9,646 nt of DNA from Methanobacteriota archaeon. Its GTDB lineage: Archaea; Thermoplasmatota; Poseidoniia; Poseidoniales; Poseidoniaceae. The stretch lies in assembly GCA_002726395.1 (NCBI GenBank), contig PBTA01000031.1:10277-19922 (forward strand), in the 5' to 3' direction. The translations under genes were made by a program, and so were the position numbers. A model generated the notes under the pieces. That model did not search any database. It worked only from the letters and a program-made list of their open reading frames with translations, and was not told where the DNA came from. Below, piece by piece: positions 5,695 to 9,646 of the stretch (positions are counted from its first letter, which is position 1; the number at the start of each line of letters is the position of its first letter).

Positions 5695-8600
5695 TTATTC
5701 AAACCCAAATCTGTCATTGGCATAATCCTTGTCTTTGCTTCTTCGCACTAGAACAAAAACAGCAGTTCCCGCAACGATTGTGAAGGCTATCAATATGCCA
5801 ACTAAGACCGATACAGATAATTGCTCGCTATCAAGACTGGGGATTATTCCAGTTTCTTCTTCAACAGTTACCGAAATTGGCATGACAACTGTTGCTACCT
5901 CAAAATTATCGATTGCTTGGACCAATATTTCATGAGTACCAATTGGTGTGCTGGTTCTTAAGGAAATCTGGACTGTGAATATACCATCATTGGGGACCCT
6001 ATCGCCGTTGATCCCATTATCGTTCATCTGTACCCAGCGATTTTGTTGATCAATTGGTGAAAAGACTCCAAGGTTCACTCTAGCATTTAAGATACCGTCT
6101 TGATCGGTAATTTCGAGTTCAAATATTTCGGTAGTGGCAGAGTCTGGGCGAGAATATTTTACGGCGCCCGGGTTAATTATCTCAGGCGCAGAATTTTCCA
6201 CGAAAATTTCAATCGGTATTTTTTCATAATCAGGAATAAAATGAGGGCCGTACTGACTCTCTTGGTCCCGTTCTCCATTCAACCATGTTGATGTAATGCC
6301 CACTTTACCTAAGTCGTCAATGGTAATGACTTTCAACGACTGAGTGCCTGGTGACATACCATTTGGAATTACCATCATAGCACTCCAAACTTGCCCGGTA
6401 TAGTTCAAAGACACAAGTCCACCACCATAGTCACGTAGGTCGATGTCTACACTTGCAACACCATGACCATCATAAGCCGCTAGATTAACCACCATATTGG
6501 TGCCTCGAGGGCCTTGATTTGGTAAAATCTCAACAGAGGTAAGCCTTGGTGCTTGGTTTACCACTGAGATTTCTTTGGTAAAAACAGTAGCTACATCAAA
6601 AGAATCTATTGCCGACACGCTAAGAGAAATATTTCCAACTTCCAGCCCAGGCACGATGATTCTTGTGGTGTACTTATCGTCACCAATTGCAGAATCACCA
6701 TCTAGCCCACGGTCGTTCATTGCCACAATACCACCTCCAATTGAAGTTAGGTCTACGGTAACTTGCTCAAGATTCCAATCGATGTCTGAAACATCAGCAA
6801 CTAAAGTGGCTACACTACCGCCTTCACAGATTACTAAACCTTCAAACAAATAGAGATCCGAAATTATCGGTGCTGAATTTTCTTCTGCAGTAACAACTGC
6901 TGGAGATAGCACTCTGGTCAGTAATTGTGACTCGGTGAAGTTTGCGATATTGCCATCCTCACCAAACGGTATTTCCAAAACTCTAGTCACGCTTGAAATC
7001 AATCCTTTCAAAGGACCTTGATCGATGATTGCACCGAAGGCAGTACCGGTTTCTTCACCGTTATATTGGCCAGTCCAAGAAACAACATGGAAGTTATGCC
7101 CATCTCTCGGGTCGTTAGCATTCAGGCCTGCTGTAACGGTCAAGAATAAGCCCTCTTGACCCGCTAGTCTGAGTTCATCACCAGTTATCATTGGTATCGG
7201 CATGAGGCCTGTTTCCCTACTAACTGTTAGATTGCCAAGCGCTTCTTCTACTTCAGGGGCTTCTGCCTCCTGTTGAATCGGGCTTCGCTCTGGATACTCT
7301 TCACCACTAGATGAGTCAGCACCTGTCTCTTCCCAAACAAAACGTACTGTACGGTTATCCCAATCAGAATATATCACTTGGTAATCCCATGTTTGATTGT
7401 GAGTAGCGCCGATTCCAGCCCCGTCAAAGAAATTACCACCATTTACTCCTGTAAGATTAAACCAAGATTCTTCATGAATTACATTCACAGGAAACTTCGT
7501 GCCAGTGGCGTTTGCTTGGGTTCCAGTTAACTCGATACCTCTTACAAAACCAAATGTTCCTTGTACATCTCCTGTAATATCACCGTCGATGTGGATGTCA
7601 TCGGTGATGGTAATTCCTTGTTCTATCAAACTATGAAAGTCATATATCGTACCATTGATGATGACTGAAGATTCATTATCACTTTCTGCAAAACCAAATG
7701 TACCGGAACCGACTAATTCTTCAATTTGATAGGTTCTAACTCCGTCAATCCATTGTTCCCCTGAGCTAAATGTTTCGATATCGATATCTAATCTTGTGCC
7801 ATCATCGATAACTACCATTTGAGCAATTGCTTCAAACCTTTGATCATACAGCTTACGAACCCCATTTTCATCCCAGGTTTCAAGATAAAATACCCCAATA
7901 TCACCAATAATGTTAGTTGAAGAGTCTTCTCCCTCATCAGATGATATATTCAATTCACCATTGGCGTCAATTTTTAATCGCTCGGAAACGATTTCATCAA
8001 TCAAAGACCGATTTAATTCTGCATTAACAACATCGACAAGAATCGTAGTAGTCACATTATCTTCGTTGGTAATCGAAAGCAGTTGCCCGCTGCCAATCGC
8101 TTCAAAGATTTGTGCGTTCAAAATGCCCCGCTCAATTGTTTCATTTTTCCAAATTGAATTGAGCACTAATGAAAGATTGGTACTATCATTACCTGTTGAT
8201 TCTAAAAATGAAATATTACCTTCTCCTAATTCCCAAGAATTTACGAAATCACCCGTGCGTTCTTGCCAACCTTGCCCAGCAAAGTCTAGATAGAAACCCT
8301 GTTCGCCTTCTTCATTGGTATAAGATTGGTCAAGCATCCATGTTGTCTGCAACATTATCTCATGGTCGGCCATTGGTTGATTCCAAGTCCCAACCTCAAA
8401 CTGTCTGGTTGTAACCAACGGTTCGACAAGTTCTTGACCATCATAGTTGGTAATTGATACAGATATAGAGACTAAGTCTGCCCATTCAAGAGTGGTATTT
8501 AATTGCAAATCCAAAATTCTGACATCATCTATTAAGTCCCATGATTGAAATGTCTCGACCTCAAGTGAGGCTCCTTGTCTTTCATGGTTTACCATTAAAT

Positions 8601-8790
8601 CAACTTGATATGATTTATCGTCGGCAAAAGTGATGCGATAAGAATTAACATTCTCGCCAAATTGATCTGGTAACCATCTAGTATTAATTTCCGGCTGACT
8701 TGGTGAATTGTCAGCAGTCACGATAGGCATTATCATACATGATAGCAACATGAAAAAAACTGCCCACATGCCACTGCTCTTTTTTGCCAT
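5695..8790 (-). CDS. Large membrane-anchored surface glycoprotein with Ig-like modules
   Basis: 1031 aa. A signal peptide (1-26: KK, hydrophobic core, then IVTA before DN) and a C-terminal helix (about 992-1015) followed by RRSKD and a short tail give a type I topology: almost everything outside, anchored at the C-terminus. Residues 27-630 are beta-rich, acidic and Trp-rich, of no family I recognise, with two GTFGF blocks (363-367, 411-415). Three Ig/cadherin-like modules follow, each opening with an N-x-AP type motif (near 638, 745, 867). The first and third share MND-x-G-x-x-GD loops (691-699, 922-930) and end in AID-x-F-x-VATV (727-735, 960-968). About 18 N-x-S/T sequons, mostly before residue 620, suggest N-glycosylation. 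The tail lacks a PGF-type sorting signal. It may be an S-layer-associated, adhesion or binding protein; the ligand is unknown. The ATG at 8790 starts directly at the signal peptide; ATG 8769 is an alternative. Confidence 0.85.
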   Translation of the reverse strand: MAKKSSGMWAVFFMLLSCMIMPIVTADNSPSQPEINTRWLPDQFGENVNSYRITFADDKSYQVDLMVNHERQGASLEVETFQSWDLIDDVRILDLQLNTTLEWADLVSISVSITNYDGQELVEPLVTTRQFEVGTWNQPMADHEIMLQTTWMLDQSYTNEEGEQGFYLDFAGQGWQERTGDFVNSWELGEGNISFLESTGNDSTNLSLVLNSIWKNETIERGILNAQIFEAIGSGQLLSITNEDNVTTTILVDVVNAELNRSLIDEIVSERLKIDANGELNISSDEGEDSSTNIIGDIGVFYLETWDENGVRKLYDQRFEAIAQMVVIDDGTRLDIDIETFSSGEQWIDGVRTYQIEELVGSGTFGFAESDNESSVIINGTIYDFHSLIEQGITITDDIHIDGDITGDVQGTFGFVRGIELTGTQANATGTKFPVNVIHEESWFNLTGVNGGNFFDGAGIGATHNQTWDYQVIYSDWDNRTVRFVWEETGADSSSGEEYPERSPIQQEAEAPEVEEALGNLTVSRETGLMPIPMITGDELRLAGQEGLFLTVTAGLNANDPRDGHNFHVVSWTGQYNGEETGTAFGAIIDQGPLKGLISSVTRVLEIPFGEDGNIANFTESQLLTRVLSPAVVTAEENSAPIISDLYLFEGLVICEGGSVATLVADVSDIDWNLEQVTVDLTSIGGGIVAMNDRGLDGDSAIGDDKYTTRIIVPGLEVGNISLSVSAIDSFDVATVFTKEISVVNQAPRLTSVEILPNQGPRGTNMVVNLAAYDGHGVASVDIDLRDYGGGLVSLNYTGQVWSAMMVIPNGMSPGTQSLKVITIDDLGKVGITSTWLNGERDQESQYGPHFIPDYEKIPIEIFVENSAPEIINPGAVKYSRPDSATTEIFELEITDQDGILNARVNLGVFSPIDQQNRWVQMNDNGINGDRVPNDGIFTVQISLRTSTPIGTHEILVQAIDNFEVATVVMPISVTVEEETGIIPSLDSEQLSVSVLVGILIAFTIVAGTAVFVLVRRSKDKDYANDRFGFE

Positions 8791-8918
8791 ATGATTAATT
8801 AAAGCCTGCTCCCTTTCAATACTTGTGGGTCAATGTTCTTACAACGTTGAAAAATGAACCTCTTTTGAAAATCTAATTCATACCCTGAATAAGGTGATTT
8901 AGTACTCATTCAGTGCGC
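8791..8918. other. Divergent intergenic region between surface-protein gene and thrS
   Basis: 128 nt that should hold promoters for both genes. I see AT-rich patches (TTAATTAA at 8794-8801, GATTTAGTAC near 8896-8905) and GGGAG on the minus strand about 8809-8813. None has a convincing TATA spacing to either start, so I do not assign individual elements. Confidence 0.4.
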
Positions 8919-9646
8919 ATGGTTGATGAAGGATTGATTCGTCCGTCAAATGCAGGAGAGGTTTATTTGGCCCTAATCAACATTACATTACCAGATGGAG
9001 CTGTCAATGAATATGCTGCTGGAATCACCTGCATGGAAGTAATAACTGATGCAGTTGGAAGAAAAAATGGTTGCGTAGCGGCTCTTGTGGATGGTAAAGA
9101 AAGAGACCTGTCTTTCTCGCTTGAAAAGTCTTGTTCAGTAGAGGGAATAAAGGCGGATTCTGATGCTGGTATGTACATATTAAAACATAGTACTGCTCAC
9201 CTTCTAGCACAAGCAGTTATGGAACTTTATCCAAATGCAAAGCCCACTATTGGACCACCTGTCGATAGAGGATTTTACTATGATTTTGCCATGGAGCCAA
9301 TCACAGAGAGCGACTTGAAGCCTATCCAGAAAAAAATGCAAGAATTAGCAAGAAGGAATTTAACCATTGAACGGATTGAACTTGATGATAAACAATTACA
9401 AGAACACTTCCAAGATAACCCATATAAAATTGAAATTATTAACGATAAGGTTGGGGAAGGTGTTGGGTCAACAATTTACAAACAAGGTGATTGGTACGAC
9501 CTCTGCCTTGGCCCACACGTACCCAGTACTGCGAAATTGATGTTTTGTAAACTAACTAGTGTGTCTTCTGCCTATTGGCGAGGAGACCAAGAACGTGAGC
9601 AATTAGTCAGAATTTATGGCATCGTTGAGCCAACAAAAGACGCCCT
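8919..9646 (+). CDS. thrS: Threonyl-tRNA synthetase, N-terminal part (3' end outside window)
   Basis: 242 complete residues are visible of a protein normally about 640 aa. ThrRS charges tRNA-Thr and hydrolyses mis-formed Ser-tRNA-Thr. The order is bacterial-type: a TGS domain (about 19-80, INITLPDGAVNEYAAG), then the N2 editing domain with HSTAH (His90, His94), GPPVDRGFYYDF (112-123) and CLGPH (Cys196, His200). These are the four editing-site residues corresponding to E. coli H73, H77, C182 and H186. Sequence near the window edge (YWRGD, RIYG) leads to the catalytic core, which is not visible. ATG 8919 is taken as start; GTG 8913 in the same frame is possible, with a stop upstream at 8895. 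About 17 residues precede the TGS domain, somewhat more than in E. coli. Most archaea use a different, DTD-like editing domain, so this gene looks bacterial in origin. Confidence 0.94.
   Translation, partial: MVDEGLIRPSNAGEVYLALINITLPDGAVNEYAAGITCMEVITDAVGRKNGCVAALVDGKERDLSFSLEKSCSVEGIKADSDAGMYILKHSTAHLLAQAVMELYPNAKPTIGPPVDRGFYYDFAMEPITESDLKPIQKKMQELARRNLTIERIELDDKQLQEHFQDNPYKIEIINDKVGEGVGSTIYKQGDWYDLCLGPHVPSTAKLMFCKLTSVSSAYWRGDQEREQLVRIYGIVEPTKDA

Noticed and set aside
7910..8414. Plus-strand open frames opposite the surface-protein gene (also 5729-5935, 6100-6291, 6575-6853)
   Set aside because: Low-complexity Ser/Thr-rich translations with no recognisable domain, lying wholly antisense to a convincing gene.
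8731..8742. LLSC in the surface protein signal peptide as a lipobox
   Set aside because: The cysteine is in the middle of the hydrophobic core with more hydrophobic residues after it, and a better cleavage site (TA before DN) follows; the protein also has a C-terminal anchor.
1..9646. CRISPR arrays, insertion sequences, integrase or att sites next to the tRNA, phage genes
   Set aside because: No direct repeat array, transposase or integrase frame, or duplicated tRNA 3' end was visible on either strand.

Overview
The window looks like a piece of a planktonic archaeal genome, most probably a Marine Group II/III-type euryarchaeon (Poseidoniia or relatives). That placement is an inference. It rests on an Alba chromatin gene, a tRNA-Gly, a TATA-like box exactly 24 nt from two start codons (leaderless style), a large sequon-rich surface protein with a signal peptide and C-terminal membrane anchor, and a mixture of archaeal genes with bacterial-type enzymes (NadA, ThrRS). 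The DNA is AT-rich and tightly packed. No mobile element, CRISPR array, rRNA or long tandem repeat is visible, and no stretch over about 300 bases lacks a gene.

Layout, left to right. (1) 1-809, +: 3' part of quinolinate synthase nadA, beginning before the window. (2) 811-2889, -: a polytopic PAP2-type phosphatase/transferase fused to a large extracytoplasmic beta-rich (propeller-like) domain; it meets nadA tail to tail with 1 nt between stops. (3) 2973-4768, -: a compact three-gene operon read as small four-helix membrane protein > Mrp/Nbp35-type P-loop ATPase > DUF971 protein. (4) 4816-5175, +: a low-molecular-weight phosphatase/arsenate-reductase-fold protein, divergent from the operon across a 47-nt gap. 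(5) 5176-5499, -: Alba, whose stop codon directly abuts the previous one. (6) 5568-5642, -: tRNA-Gly(GCC) with its own TATA box and an encoded CCA. (7) 5695-8790, -: a 1031-aa surface protein with three Ig-like modules. (8) 8919-9646, +: the N-terminal third of threonyl-tRNA synthetase, running off the window, divergent from the surface protein across 128 nt.

The functional centre of interest is the membrane protein-Mrp-DUF971 operon. In the plastid protein HCF101 an Mrp ATPase and a DUF971 domain are parts of one Fe-S carrier; here they are separate neighbouring genes. This Mrp contains no cysteine at all: the usual CPxC cluster-binding loop is replaced by a longer, beta-rich insertion. The adjacent DUF971 protein carries a CPCxxC group plus a fourth cysteine. 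Either Mrp has lost Fe-S carriage, or the cluster ligands are now supplied by the partner. The other genes are recognisable housekeeping functions (NAD synthesis, translation, chromatin) or cell-surface proteins.
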